From: Takifugu bimaculatus
Lineage: Eukaryota; Chordata; Actinopteri; Tetraodontiformes; Tetraodontidae
DNA length: 64,000 nucleotides
NCBI GenBank assembly: GCA_004026145.2
Contig: CP034977.1
Location: 3,613,484-3,677,483, forward strand
Reading direction: 5' to 3'
The translations under genes and the position numbers were made by a program. The notes below the pieces were generated by a model. The model ran no database searches. It saw only the letters and a list, made by a program, of their open reading frames with translations, and was not told the DNA's origin. Positions 1 to 12,520 of this stretch are shown here, piece by piece. Numbering within the stretch: the first letter of the stretch is position 1; each line of letters opens with the position of its first letter.

Positions 1-2229
1 CATTTACACCAGCTGCGTGTGGTCACGCTGACCAGCGACGGGACCATCTGCTCTGTCTCCTAAATCAGGTCCGTAATCGCACCCTCATCGTGAAAGGATA
101 TCTTTAACGGTTGATTTCAGTGGCCTCAGAGGAGAGCGCCTTTAATTTGACCCAGCTCAGGCTGCCAAGGTCTAGGAGGACGTTCAAAAGCAGCTGAGAC
201 GGCTGTAAAATTAAACCCCGATAAAGACGTGACATAAGAAAAGAGGCCGCTTTGAGAAGAAAAGACGGAGTTCTGTTGCTTCGTGGCGAATGTTCTGGTT
301 TGCATTTCAGTTGTGCAGAACGTTCCGGTACTTCAACATTAAAGTGGACCTATAGGCGTCCTGCGCTGCTGCCGCAGTTAATGATTAGTGGGCGTGGCTT
401 AATGCACATTTGCTCAGCAGCAGGCACACTTGTTATCCTCGTCCTTCCTCTGAAGGTTCTTCATTTGTTCCCCGGCCAAATGGGGAATTTATTTTCTCTG
501 TAACTTCATCCAGGGGCAGCACGCCGCCGCGGCGGTTAGCGCTGTCGCCTAACAGCAGATTCAGTTCCCAGCTGGCGCCTTTCTGCGTGCTGTTGGCATG
601 TTCTTCCTGTGTTTGTGTGGGTTCTTGTTGATTACTCCAGCTTCCTGCCGTATTACAAAGGCCGGCATGTTGGTTTATTCTTTTTCAACACAGGAATGAC
701 ATCGCAGCGCCGCGACAGGCCCATTGTGGAAAGCTGAAGCCGGGCTGTGTCCTCGCCGCAGCTGCATGATTAAACTGTTCCAGAACACAAGACAGGAGTG
801 GAGGAGAGGAGGAGAACGTCCAGCAGGAGAGGCTTTCTCCTCCTTCTCCTCCACTAACCCTCATTGGTCTGCAGCACATTAATCGAGTTTGGATGGATCG
901 GAGATCGATGGCGAGGGGGCCCCTCGACAGCGCTGCGGTAAGAGGGATTAAAATTTGAAATCAATTAGTTTTGTGTCGGCAAACCCTTACCGCCGCGGCA
1001 ACGGGAAAATCAATTAAGGAAATTAAAAGTTGAAGCCGCGACAAGAAAGTCATTTTCAACGAGCGGCGCGGCTTTAATCTTCGGGGCCGAGGCTCAGGTG
1101 GCGCCTTTATCTGCGCTCCTCGGAAGAGGCTGCGGCCCCTCGGAGACGCTCGCGGGAGGTTTGACCTATGACCTTTCGACGCTCACAGGTGCACACACAT
1201 TCGCTTGAAAGGATAAGAAGAGATATTTTGTTATGGTTCAGAAAAATGAAAATGCATAAAGAAATTGGGGGTTCGGGGGCTGGAGCAATTCTAGATCCGG
1301 CTCAGAGCTCCGGATGATTCAAAGGCTCCTCGCTGAGGCGTTTGCGCTCCGCGTTGCACGTTGTCCATGCGCTCGTGCCGTTTGTTGCCGGGAAATCGGC
1401 ATTCCGGCTCCTCCGCAGCTCTCAAACACACAGGGAGGCTGACACGCAGAGATGAAAGGGCAGATAGCTGCTGTGTTCCCAGATAGAGAGTCTCGGAGGA
1501 AGGAGACAGCGGCTCTCTTTGAAGGAGGCTCTCTGTTCTGCCTGGTAACAGACCACACGGTGCAATCATGTAGCACCTGGGGTCAAAGGTCATCCGCTGA
1601 GCCAACAGTGGAACAATCTGATTTTGCAGCCACAAAAACCAGATTCTTGACTGTTTTTTGTGTGGTCTGTATTAAATGAGTTACAGGGATTTTTAAAGTT
1701 TCCCGTCTGTTGCTTTGGACTTTTGTTTAGATTAATCTGATTTTAATCACCCTGCACTTAAATGTGCATCTAATGTCTTACAAGCGCCACTTCCGATTCA
1801 CCAATCACCATTACAGACACTCACACTGAGGAGATAAAGAAGCTCTCATGGGAGAAGAGGAGAAAAAGGACGAGCAGTTAAACGTTGTGTATTCTGCACG
1901 TGTGAAAACCCACTGGAGAGTCTGTCCCAGTCGGAAAATACTCAGAAGAGAGGATGGTGGAATCGAAGATTTGGACTCAACATGAGAATTTAAAATGAAA
2001 TAGTGGGGGAGAATAGGATCTGGGAATGTGAGGACAGGAAGAGAGGGATGGAGGAGGACGGGGGGGGGGGGGTCAGGGGTGGCAGGGTGAAGGGTGAATG
2101 CAAGAGAAGGATGAAGACAAGAGCAGAGTGCTGAAAAAAACATCATCCCGGAGTAACTGCAGCTGAGAGCAATTTGTCCACAATTTTGGGAGCTTAATCA
2201 CACTACTGAAGTGTGTGTGCACACAAGTG

Positions 2230-2270
<41 letters not shown>

Positions 2271-4885
2271 GGCAGCAGCAGCAGCAGTGTTTGCAGTCTG
2301 GAGGGAGTTAGACGCACGGATGATGTCTTTTGGAAAAGCTGCAGGGGTCTCTGAAGAGACACTCAGCTCTCCACCATTTTGCACGCCAGACAGTGGGGAC
2401 CCTCTAATTTAGAAGAATGTGTGTGTGTTTTGGTATTTGTGTGTGACGGGGCCTCCTTCCTCTGACAGAGGAATAGTTTCTCTCTCCCTCCTTAAAGATT
2501 GCACCGAGCCTTTCTCACTTTTGGATTCACTATTTCTCCCTGTTGAGGTCAGATGGTTGGTGTTTGAAAGAAAAACAAAGACCTTTTGCCTCTGGAGTGC
2601 AGCCAGCGTCTCCTCTTTGGGATTGAGTTATTCTAAAAACTGCCCCAAGTTAAAATCAGATAGAATGGACAAAATAGGGGGTGGAGGAGGAGGGTGTGAA
2701 CGACAGCAATAACATTTTTAGCTGTGAAAGGACGAGAATATCAGCACTGGAAGACGTCTGCCTTTGTTCAGCCTGGCAGCAGGAGCAGCAAAGAGGAGGT
2801 CTGGTACGATCCAAGCTTCCCAGACATGCCAACGTTGATCATTTGATTTGCTCCTTTTAATTAGCAGCTAACACAAGCAGAAAACAGCCCGAGATAAATC
2901 ACTCGCAGCAGCTCGAAACCAAGGGCAAAAGAAAGAGAAGCGATGGGCCTTGGCGGATCCATCAGCCCATCTCAGAGGGTTTCTAATTAGCCGGGGCCAA
3001 TCAACAGAGGCAATAAATCAGCTCAGATGATGCCCTCCACCAATGGCAGAGCACCATTAGTCACCAGGAAAGCCAATGGTGCGGCTGGAGGGTGAGGGGG
3101 GCTGCCAGGGACGTGGGCGTCTGACGGGACGAGGGCCGGAATGCTCTGTGACAGCTTTATTCGCCCAACGCTTAAACAGCCTCCGAGGAGGGGCAGGCAA
3201 ATGTCAACATGGAGGACGATTACGAGGAGTATCGATCCTCTCCGCTTCCCTGAAAAGAAAAGCCGCCTCCTCTTCCTCCCAGCCGGCTGCCCCGACGCTC
3301 CCAGAGGTCCTCTTCGATGGACGCTGGGAGAGGAGAGGGAGGGCCGCTCTGTCACACTCATTCATCCCGTTCTCTGGCTGCCGTTGGTTCATGCTGGCGA
3401 TGCGTCTGCTTTACATCAATACCGATAACGCTCAGCAACGAGCCCTCGAAGGCCTCGGCCGTCCTGATGCAACAGCCCAGCAAGTAATGAGCGCTGTCAG
3501 CGTAACTGAAATAAATGAATGGGGATGAAGACCAAAACTGTGCTCCCATCACGGGAAGATGAAGAGGGACAGCGGGAAAATGCAGAAAATGTATGTGCTG
3601 CGGCAGGAACGTGCAACATCCAAACAGCCTGTCGATTATTAGGTAATAACTAATCAATGGAACCACTCCTGATGATCAGTACGAGGATCAACGACACTGC
3701 ACAGACGAGAGTGAAGCTGAAACCATTAACATCCTGATAAATGAATTATGGTTTCTGATGCACAAACATTTACAATTATGAGAATGTTCAGAAGGGGTGA
3801 GGAGGTAGGAGCTGAATTCAAACCCGGAAGGTTCAAATCTCTGCTGACTCTTTGTCGGTCTGTCATTTAAAAGGTCAGCAACACCCGACGGAGTATTTGA
3901 CCACCACTTTGGCCGATTAGTGACGTTTCCATGGAGGATTTCTCTCTAAACACACGACTGGAGCTGTTCTGAGAGAGAAACATAGCAAAACCTGTGTAAA
4001 TGACAGTGATATGTGATATATTTTATGGCGTTATTGCCTGCCCACCACTAGAGGGTCAGGGTTTTGTCCCGTGTCTCCTCCACTTTAGCCTATTTTCAGC
4101 CGTTCTCCTCCAGTTTCCTCCTGCTGTGTTCCACCCACGCACGTTCTCCTCGGGCTGTTCGGGGGAACCTGGGCGTTGCTTCCTGGTGTCATTAAGTTGT
4201 TGTGTCGCCACATTCGTCTTTACTTCAGCCCCTGCTCGGGCCAAGTCCAGTAATCACTACCCACCAGTCAGTCACAGCCAGCAAGAGAAAAAACCAGGCT
4301 GCATCCAGGACGTGCACACCGGGACACTTTTCTCAGCCCACGTCAATCAAATCCACTCGGAAACGAGTCTGGTGCGTCTCCTCTGAGCCAAGACACATTA
4401 TAGGAATTTAGAAACTAAAGTCGTTCACACAAACTGGCAGCGTCAGCGAACAGATGTCGATCTGCCAGCACGGAATTCTCATAAATTCAAACTCTGTAGC
4501 CGACATTTTGAAAGGAAATCGTCCCTTCAGTGAAATGGTGGCCAGCTGAAGCCACAAAGCCCAATAACGACCCACTGAGTCGCCCCACCGTCCATCTGCT
4601 TTACTCATTCCTCCTCCCCGCCGCTGGTTCCCAGTCCAATTCCTCACCTGATACGTGGTCTTCGTCCGCCTGGTCGAACCTGAGAGCTGAAAGGATGTGA
4701 CCAGGAGATTTAGGAGACTTTTGTGAGAGTAGAGAAAAGAAGAAGAAATAGTCCCAATAATGAAGAACTGTTTGCTTTTGTTGCCTTAATTGTAGCTCAA
4801 TCTACAGGAAATGTTTCAAAATGTTCTCCACAATAATGTTCCTGTGGTTATTAGTCTCTGGCAGGAACAATGGACAACATGATTA

Positions 4886-4889
<4 letters not shown>
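1..4889. other. Gene-free region with two CNE-like blocks
   Basis: No exon recognised. Microsatellite-free blocks rich in AATTA/TAAT words lie at about 930-1080 and 2820-3080. There is a poly-G run at 2060-2072 and a compound (CT)n(CA)n(CAG)5 repeat at 2230-2288. A tRNA B-box-like word GGTTCAAATCT lies at 3829, with no A box. Confidence 0.5.
2230..2288. repeat. Compound (CT)n(CA)n microsatellite followed by (CAG)5
   Basis: Three simple repeats in direct succession. Confidence 0.95.

Positions 4890-4946
<57 letters not shown>
4890..4946. repeat. (GT)n microsatellite
   Basis: Pure GT over about 57 bp. Confidence 0.98.
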
Positions 4947-4950
<4 letters not shown>

Positions 4951-6999
4951 GGAGGGATGTATGCACTTACATGTGCGTTTGAATTCTTCCAGTAATTGAA
5001 ATCCATTTTGCCAACAAACACCGATAAATCAGTTTTTGGCGGTACATTTGACATCTTTGGAAATCCGAGAAGTTAGCGGATTTTGCCGTTTCTGTCTAAA
5101 CGGTGACAAATTAGATGAATTATTGGGGTTCAGAGGTGTTGCCGGGCAGATGTTAGCAATTAACAAGCAAAACGTCGGCCTTTGCTTTTACAAAATCCTA
5201 CGCGAAATCCCTCCGATTCTCTGAAACAATGTCAGAAATGGGCAAGTGTCAAAGTTTAGGAGTGTTTTGATTCGGTCGCGAAGCCGACGTGTTCAGACGG
5301 CAAACATTATCCAGACGTGAGGTGAGGAAAAAGAAAGATCTGTTGGTTCTCATCAAGGTTTTAGCGTACTTATTTCATACCTGCGGGAGGGGAGAATATT
5401 TTATAGCCACGGCTCGGAGGACCTGTCAACGTCTTGGCAGATGAGGAAGAAAGAAAGTTTACTAGGACGGAGACAGGCGACTTAAAGGATGGAGCAAACC
5501 AGAGAGGCAAAGGAAAACGATGGGAGTAATTTAATTTCGACGGCACTAAGAGGCAGAACGTTGGCACCGGTCAGCGATCCGCCTCGTTAGCTCCCTGCCG
5601 CTCTCGCTCCAGCCACCGCATACTTCACTGGTGAGTAATGTGGAGGATGGAGTTTGTCTTCCTCCTCCTCGCTGTCCTCCCTTTGTTCTTTGTTCTACCT
5701 CTCCCGTCTCCACTCATCCCTCGGATCAGCCTCCTACGGTCCCGCTTTCAACTCTGAAAGCCGCACTTGGATCTGGAGTTCAGATGAAGGTTCTGGAAGC
5801 GGAGGAGAAGCCCGGCGAGGAGGGAGCGGGATGGTGTGCCACCATGTGCGGTAGGCGCGCTGCTGCTAATTTAAAGCGGCTTTCTGATTAAAAATCCACT
5901 TAAAACAAGTTCATCAGGAGAGAAACGCACGTAAACGAAGACGTGCGACTACCCAGAAGGCCAATCTGCTGCTAAAAAAGCGCCCTCACGTGTAAAAAGA
6001 GAATGTTCTGACCACACGTCCTCACACGTATTTTTCACTTCATCACCCTGCAGGCTCCTTAAAGGGCCGTTTGCGGCGGTGCTGTAAAGCGGAGCCAGGT
6101 TGCCGCGGCGACTCAGGTAACAAATTGGCAGGGCTGTTTTGCTTTGCTGCGGCTGTTGTTGGGTGTTTTCAGGCGTCAGAGGTGAGATGACGTCGCAGCA
6201 GTTAGCGGAACTCCTCTGCACTCTTTTTAGGAGGGTTTTTCTTGTTTTTTCAAGGATTAGAGTGATTTTAACTCTAAAACCGAAGCAGACGCATGTAAAA
6301 ACATGTGATTGAGGAAATCCACTCGTGCCTGCTGGTAACCTTCAGCTGTTCCACGAGTATAACGAGCGAAAAACCAACTGACAGATGTGGAAATAAAAAC
6401 CTACTCTGTTCGCCTTCCTCGCTGTGAACCGGTGACTCCCACAACAAAAGCCCCCACCAATAAACTGGGGGATAATTCTGCCATAAAATGCTTGGATGGG
6501 GCTGCAGTGGGAGGAAACCAGAGAAGAAAGAGCTCCGTTTGGGATGTTAAAACCACACCACCGTTTCCCGATGGGCTCTCCTGCTTATCCACACTCTGGT
6601 GTTAAGTGTGTGCGACTGCAGCCCAGCCTCCACCCCCCCCCCCCATGATTACAGCCTGCTTCTCCGTTCTGTCTTCCTTCTCACATCAGGGGTGACAGCT
6701 GCCCTTCCATACGGATGCCAATCAGGCCTGTGATTGGCTGCAGGCTCTGAGCTGAGGACACACCTGATTGGATGAGGTGTGGACTTGGAAATTCAGACAC
6801 CGTCTCGCTCCTGGGGTCTCTTCAACACACACACACACACACACACATACAAGTCGATGGCATGTAGAGACAGCCCATAATTTTGTGATCTGACCCTGAC
6901 CAAGTGACGACTGAAACAGTCTATTTAAAGCATTCGCCAGGTTTTACGGTGTTAACATTTACTCCTGAGATCACCAGGAATGATCCAAAACGTCCATCC

Positions 7000-7063
<64 letters not shown>

Positions 7064-9358
7064 GCCTTTCCTCCTTCCTACAGTGTGAACAGCCTCTATT
7101 GTGTGATTGTGCGATCCTCCTCCCGGTCTTGCTCATCCTGCAGAGCCACTTTATCATCCAAAAACCTGGTTTCACAGCGTCGATGCCTTTAGAGGAGCAG
7201 ATGGAGTCCGGCTAGAAGAGAAGTTCTGTACTACAGAGTTTATACTTCCCTCCAAAACGGCGCCCCGGGCAGTCTCGGTCTCGCTCACACACACATGGCA
7301 GCGGATCAGAATCGGACCCGTTTGCACGCTCTCATTTGCATGAGCTCACCAGAGTGTGTGCGCACGTCACATTAAGAGCGCGAGCGGAGAAAGCGTGGAA
7401 AGAGACGGGACGACTGGCGACCAGCACTTCATGTCTCTCCAAAAAAACGCTGGTGTGGGGTTTTTTTTTACACGCCAGTCGGCTGCCAGGTCCGATTGTT
7501 TTCCTGCAGGACTTGGAGCGTGAGGAGGTTCTGGTTTCCTCTGCCAGCGTGCTCTCGCTAAGATCCTGCTGCTGGTGATGGAGGGGGGGGGGGCATTGTC
7601 TGGCTCTGATTGTCTTTCCTCAGTGCAATCAAGAAAACTCGATCTGTGGACATGGCACGCTTCCCGACCCGCTCATTAACAATCGAGTGCGCTTTTATGA
7701 CCAACTTTATTTTGGCTCGGAGGAGTGAGGAAATCCACTTTCCCTCCTGCCTAATGCCCGTGAGCCGTCGCCACCGTGTTCCCGTGCATCCATGTGGATA
7801 AGTGCACGCTAATGGCTGCACTGGTCGAGGGATTTGACGTTTTTCTACATGTGTTCTGGCATGAGGGCCCAGGAGGAGAAGCCTGCGGTGACGGGTGGAG
7901 GCCCGTCCAAGCAGCTGGTCAGGAGCGCCGCCACCTCCGAGGCTGTCGTGTCAGGAAGAGCCGAGCAGGAATACTGAAATGAATGCTGCCATTTGCCGCC
8001 TGAGCCAACAGCTTTTCCACAAACGTTCCCTCCCGGCACGTAGAGCTGTGATTTGAGGTGTGATAAATACTAAAGCGAATCCCCGGTAACAGAAAATCCT
8101 GGCTTCATTAGAATAAATGCACATAATCAGTCTGAATTAGACCCTGGAGCACCTGAAAAATGACTATAGTTTGGAAAAGAGGAAAATAAAGTTTAAAAAC
8201 TCAAAACTAATGATCCACGTCATTATTAACTCAGTAAAAACGTTTTATCATCCACCGAGCATCAAAGAGCTCCAAGAGGTTGATGCTAATGTAGAAAATG
8301 ATGGAAACCCACCAAACAAGGGGTGTCAAGTCTTCTCGTGGGTGGGAGTCATGGTGATAGTAGGAGATAACTCAAGGAGGCCTCATTTTTTAGGAGCAAT
8401 GAAATAGAAGCAGCGGGCTTTAAGACAGGAAGTTCCGCTCCTGGTGACAGTCATTCTGGACTTGGTTTCATCAATCCCAGAGAGGCGGAAAACCCCGTTG
8501 ACAGTGTTGTATCACACATTTCAGCACCAGCAGACATGTTGCACTGACGGAAAGAGGAGCAGCTCTGTTTGTTTTCCAGCGGGGCCACTTGCTCTTTTCC
8601 CCCCAGACGTTGTTTTACACCTTCCTTTAAGGAACATAATCACAGGAAAAGCTGCCTGGTTTATTTTCTCACACTGGATATTTTAGGTGCTGTCACTGAT
8701 CTTCTGCACGCCGGAGCTGACAGGAAGCGTCCCGGACAGGATTTTTTTCAGGACGGGTCCGCATTTGTCCCGTGCGTCTGCTCCGATAGCGAGAGGTGGA
8801 GCTGACAGGGAGATCTGGCTCCTGTCAGCGGCCAAATGGATGGAGGTCAAGGTTCAGACAGGAAGTCACGGAGTGATGCTGTCGGGGAGATGGGAGGACA
8901 AACACATTCTGAAGGGCGGAGATGAAAGAGAGACTGATGAGGGGGAAAAGGGTTCTGTGTGAAACAACAGAACTCTGGAAGGAAACTTCAGCTTAGACGG
9001 AGAAGTTGGGCATTGAAGGTCCAACTGGAGTTTGTGTTAATGGCTTCTTAAAAAGTTCCCGGTCCAATGCTTTTATCAGTGTTTTCTTTGCACGTCAGCA
9101 CAAGAATAATCGTGACGCCGACGCTAACGAGCGGCGGGGCTTCGGCAGAGGTGCCTGAGAGTGTCGTGGTGTCTGTCGCCCCGCTGCACCGCACACAAAC
9201 AAACCCGACTCGTGAGAAACGAGCCGCCGCAATCAATCATCTTCAAACTGGTATTTACCGGGAAACGGCGTGTGTGACGAGCGAGCTCAGCCAGCTGTCT
9301 CGCACCCTCTGGAAGGGTCCGTTCACACTGGACGTTAATATTAGCATGAGCCTTTGGC
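4947..9358. other. Gene-free region
   Basis: No exon recognised on either strand. Contents: a C run at 6632-6645, (CA)n at 6825-6847, (GT)n at 7002-7060 and an ATTTGCAT octamer at 7334. The open frames here are short and read through repeats. Confidence 0.5.
7002..7060. repeat. (GT)n microsatellite
   Basis: Pure GT over 59 bp. Confidence 0.98.
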
Positions 9359-9362
9359 ACAC

Positions 9363-9419
<57 letters not shown>

Positions 9420-9500
9420 GTTCAAACAGCATCAGCAGCACTCATTGCCAGTGCAGTGTGGTATTTCCTGCCCAGTTCTCTCACACACACACACACACAC
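9359..9500. repeat. Two (CA)n microsatellites
   Basis: CA runs at 9359-9418 and 9482-9500, separated by 63 bp of unique sequence. Confidence 0.97.
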
Positions 9501-10316
9501 GCCCACGCTACACCGGGGTCTCCTAACAAATGTGCACAGCACCCCTGGATGTGTACAGTCGTGCTAACAGGCGGGTCCTGTTGATTTAACCCCGAGCTGA
9601 GATGTGAGTGTTACCCTCGCTCTTGACAAATATATCGAGAAGGAGATCAGTTTGAAAGAACTTCACTTGTTGGTTTTGTTTTCAGATGTAATTCAAGGAA
9701 AAGACAACAGCATTTTTGCTTTTCTTGCTGCTTCAACTAAATGCTAATCTGTGAATTTCCTTTTGGATATTTATATTTAATATATTTAGGATGAATCATC
9801 TGCTGTGATGTGAATAATATGGTCAAAATTCCTCCCAAAAACGATGAAAAGGTGCTGTTTTTTGGGCCAGTGTTGCATAAACCTGCTCCTCGGAGGCTGC
9901 TGTCCTGATGGCCTCTGTGCTCCCAAACGTTCCAAAACTGCAGATTTTGTCCCGTAAATCACCACCTGCTCTGATTCTGCACCTCGCCAGCCTCACCACG
10001 CGGTGACAGAGGAGCAGGCCTGAATACAAACCGCCGATTTTTCACACTCGGCTGAGCTGTTAAAGCGGAAGTTCACCCCAAAACACGACATTCCCTCATG
10101 ATCTGCTCTTTGGGACAACAGACAGCAGCTCGCATGTTTGGACCTGGAACAGTTCTGGGCGGTGACGGAGGACCATTTGTCAATACTCGGTAAGCAGACG
10201 TGGACGTGGGGGACCTAGGTATCCCACAATGCATTTCACCTTGGGCGGTAATGGCAATAAGTCCATACTTCAAAGTACTGATGTTCAACTATGGAGGAGA
10301 CCAGTTCAGGCTGTGG

Positions 10317-10318
<2 letters not shown>

Positions 10319-10387
<69 letters not shown>
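10319..10387. repeat. (CA)n microsatellite
   Basis: Pure CA over 69 bp. Confidence 0.98.
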
Positions 10388-10389
<2 letters not shown>

Positions 10390-10952
10390 GCCTTCACTAC
10401 TCATTTGGTGAAACCTCGGACTTCCTACCTGCTTTATCACTTACTGACATCATAACTGTGAGACCGGGTGAGTGCAAAAGTCCATTTCCTGACAGGAAAT
10501 CGCAGGTAGATCCAGATGCTGAGGGGGTGGGGGGGGGGGGGGGGGGGGAGACATTTGGTGTGAATTTGTAATACACAAACACAATCATGACTGCAGATTG
10601 GCACGCGGGGGGCCAGGGGACACACACACCTACCATGATTTCCCCCCGGGCTCCTTATCGGCCGCGGCTGAACACATGTCAGCGGAATGCTGCCCCTCCA
10701 GCACACTGACAGGGCGGCATTTGGAAACACCCGCCTCCCGTATCCCGCCCCTGTTCTGTAATTCCCCCACAGGTGTCCGTGCATGTGTGCGTGCATAATA
10801 ACCACGGTTATAACCTGCATATTCTGAATGAACCAGCAACAGGGACCATGGGGTCTGACCTTCCTCATCCAAGGCTCATCCGGAATGCCCAAACAATTCA
10901 GGGAAAATCAAACCTTCTCTAAAGTGACAGAGCTCATTTACCTCAGTAATTG

Positions 10953-10954
<2 letters not shown>

Positions 10955-11003
<49 letters not shown>
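10955..11003. repeat. (CA)n microsatellite
   Basis: Pure CA over 49 bp. Confidence 0.98.
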
Positions 11004-11005
<2 letters not shown>

Positions 11006-12179
11006 GAGTGTAATTAATAATCATTGTGCAGTGATTCCTTCACTCCCAGTAAAATCTTTGTGCTTTTTTCTTTGCACCTGAGAGTTTTATTGACGGAGAG
11101 GAAAAACATTCCCCTCGCAGGAGGAGCGAGGTCAACTGCTGTTTTCCCAGCCAACCAACCATCATGAAGAAAATACTAAAGAGGCACAAACAGAGACACA
11201 ACCTCAGGGTTGGAGGAGAGTCTCTGCTGTAGAAAAACAGGGATCTGCAGCAGGAGGGATGTGGAGCCTGACCCTGGAGGTCGGCCACTTCTATTTTTGA
11301 AAGGATGCGTTTTCCTGCGATAGATGCAAGAGTTTAAAGCCGATCCAAAAGGAATACTGTAGATATTCCTGACAGGCACACACACAGTTGGGAGGTTATT
11401 TTTCCATCCATGGTCCTTTTCCAAGCAGCCTTTAAAGATCCCGACATTGTTGCATAAATTCACTGATCCAATATTTGCGTTTTACATCAGTTTTGATCCC
11501 AAAAGTATATTAAGTTTGAATATTGTCCTAATATTTGGCTTTTTTATTCCTCTCTCTCTCTCTCTTATTCCTATCCTACAGCACTATTTATACCTGTAAC
11601 TCATTTCATCCTTGCTGTTTATAATATTTATAGGTCAACATGAGAAATGGAGGCTACATATAGACTAAATATGAACATAATGCAAATATAATATTGGTGC
11701 TCCTGAATCTTCTAAATCCGAACTGACATCCCACGTGTCTTTAATCCTCTCCTTCCTCTTTGGCTCCCGGGCTAATCTCTCCTCCCATCACATCCAGGCC
11801 TCGCTGCTTCAGTTCCAGGTTATTAGCCGGATTCCTCCTCCTCCCAGAATGAGGGAGTCGATTCAACAAGTCAGCCGTGAAAAAAGGAAAAGAAAAATTA
11901 GTGGTCTTAAAAACAGGGCGCCATTCATTACTTTTTACTCACTCCAGAGAGCGGTGAAATTTAAAACAATGCTGCGCAGCCGCCCATAACTCACTTTTAG
12001 CACCCTGAGTTCTGTCCCTGATCCCAAACTGGGCTGATAACTCTTTAAGAGGAGCTTTTAGCCGCTCCTCTCTGCGGAGGCCCACTAAAACGTGCTTGAC
12101 GAATGGCCCTCCGTCGCTGCTCACTTATTCTCACATAAAGCAGTTTATGGCGTGGGGGAAACAGCGGGAAGAGGAGAGG

Positions 12180-12520
12180 AACGCTTCCCCTCACGTGATG
12201 ATGTAGAACCCGATCCTGCGGATGTCTGGAGAAAGAGAGCGAGCGAGCGCTCACCTCAGGAGGTGGGCGCTCGAGCGCCCGCTGACGCGTGCGTAAATCT
12301 CCAATCGAGTGCATCGGCGCGTGAGCCTGGCAGGCGTGTCGGGTTACGCGCGCAGGTTCACGGGCGTGCACCGGCTCTTCCTACATGTGGCTGTTGTTTC
12401 GTGCCACTTGTGCGCGAGGTTAATCGCCAGGAAGGCGGCGAGCGTGAGCGATGGTCAACGGCCCTCGTGCACGCCGGGGAGGTCGCCTGTCAATGTGCGC
12501 TCCCTTAAGATGGATGGACA
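12180..12520. promoter_or_regulatory. CpG-rich block, possible unmethylated island
   Basis: Dense CpG and GCGC words, unlike the flanks, with a perfect 16-bp palindrome GGGCGCTCGAGCGCCC at 12265-12280. A consensus donor CCTGAG|GTGAGC lies on the minus strand at 12255. It could be a distant non-coding first exon of a gene left of the window; no coding sequence supports that. Confidence 0.3.

Larger units (their letters stand above)
9501..12000. other. Gene-free region with microsatellites
   Basis: No exon recognised. Holds (CA)n at 10319-10387, a G run at 10523-10548, (CA)n at 10955-11003 and a short CT run near 11552. Confidence 0.5.

Noticed and set aside
3076..3528. 150-codon plus-strand open frame
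   Set aside because: No recognisable domain and overlapping open frames on both strands of GC-rich sequence; likely chance.
3829..3839. GGTTCAAATCT, a B-box-like word
   Set aside because: No A box or acceptor stem pairing around it.
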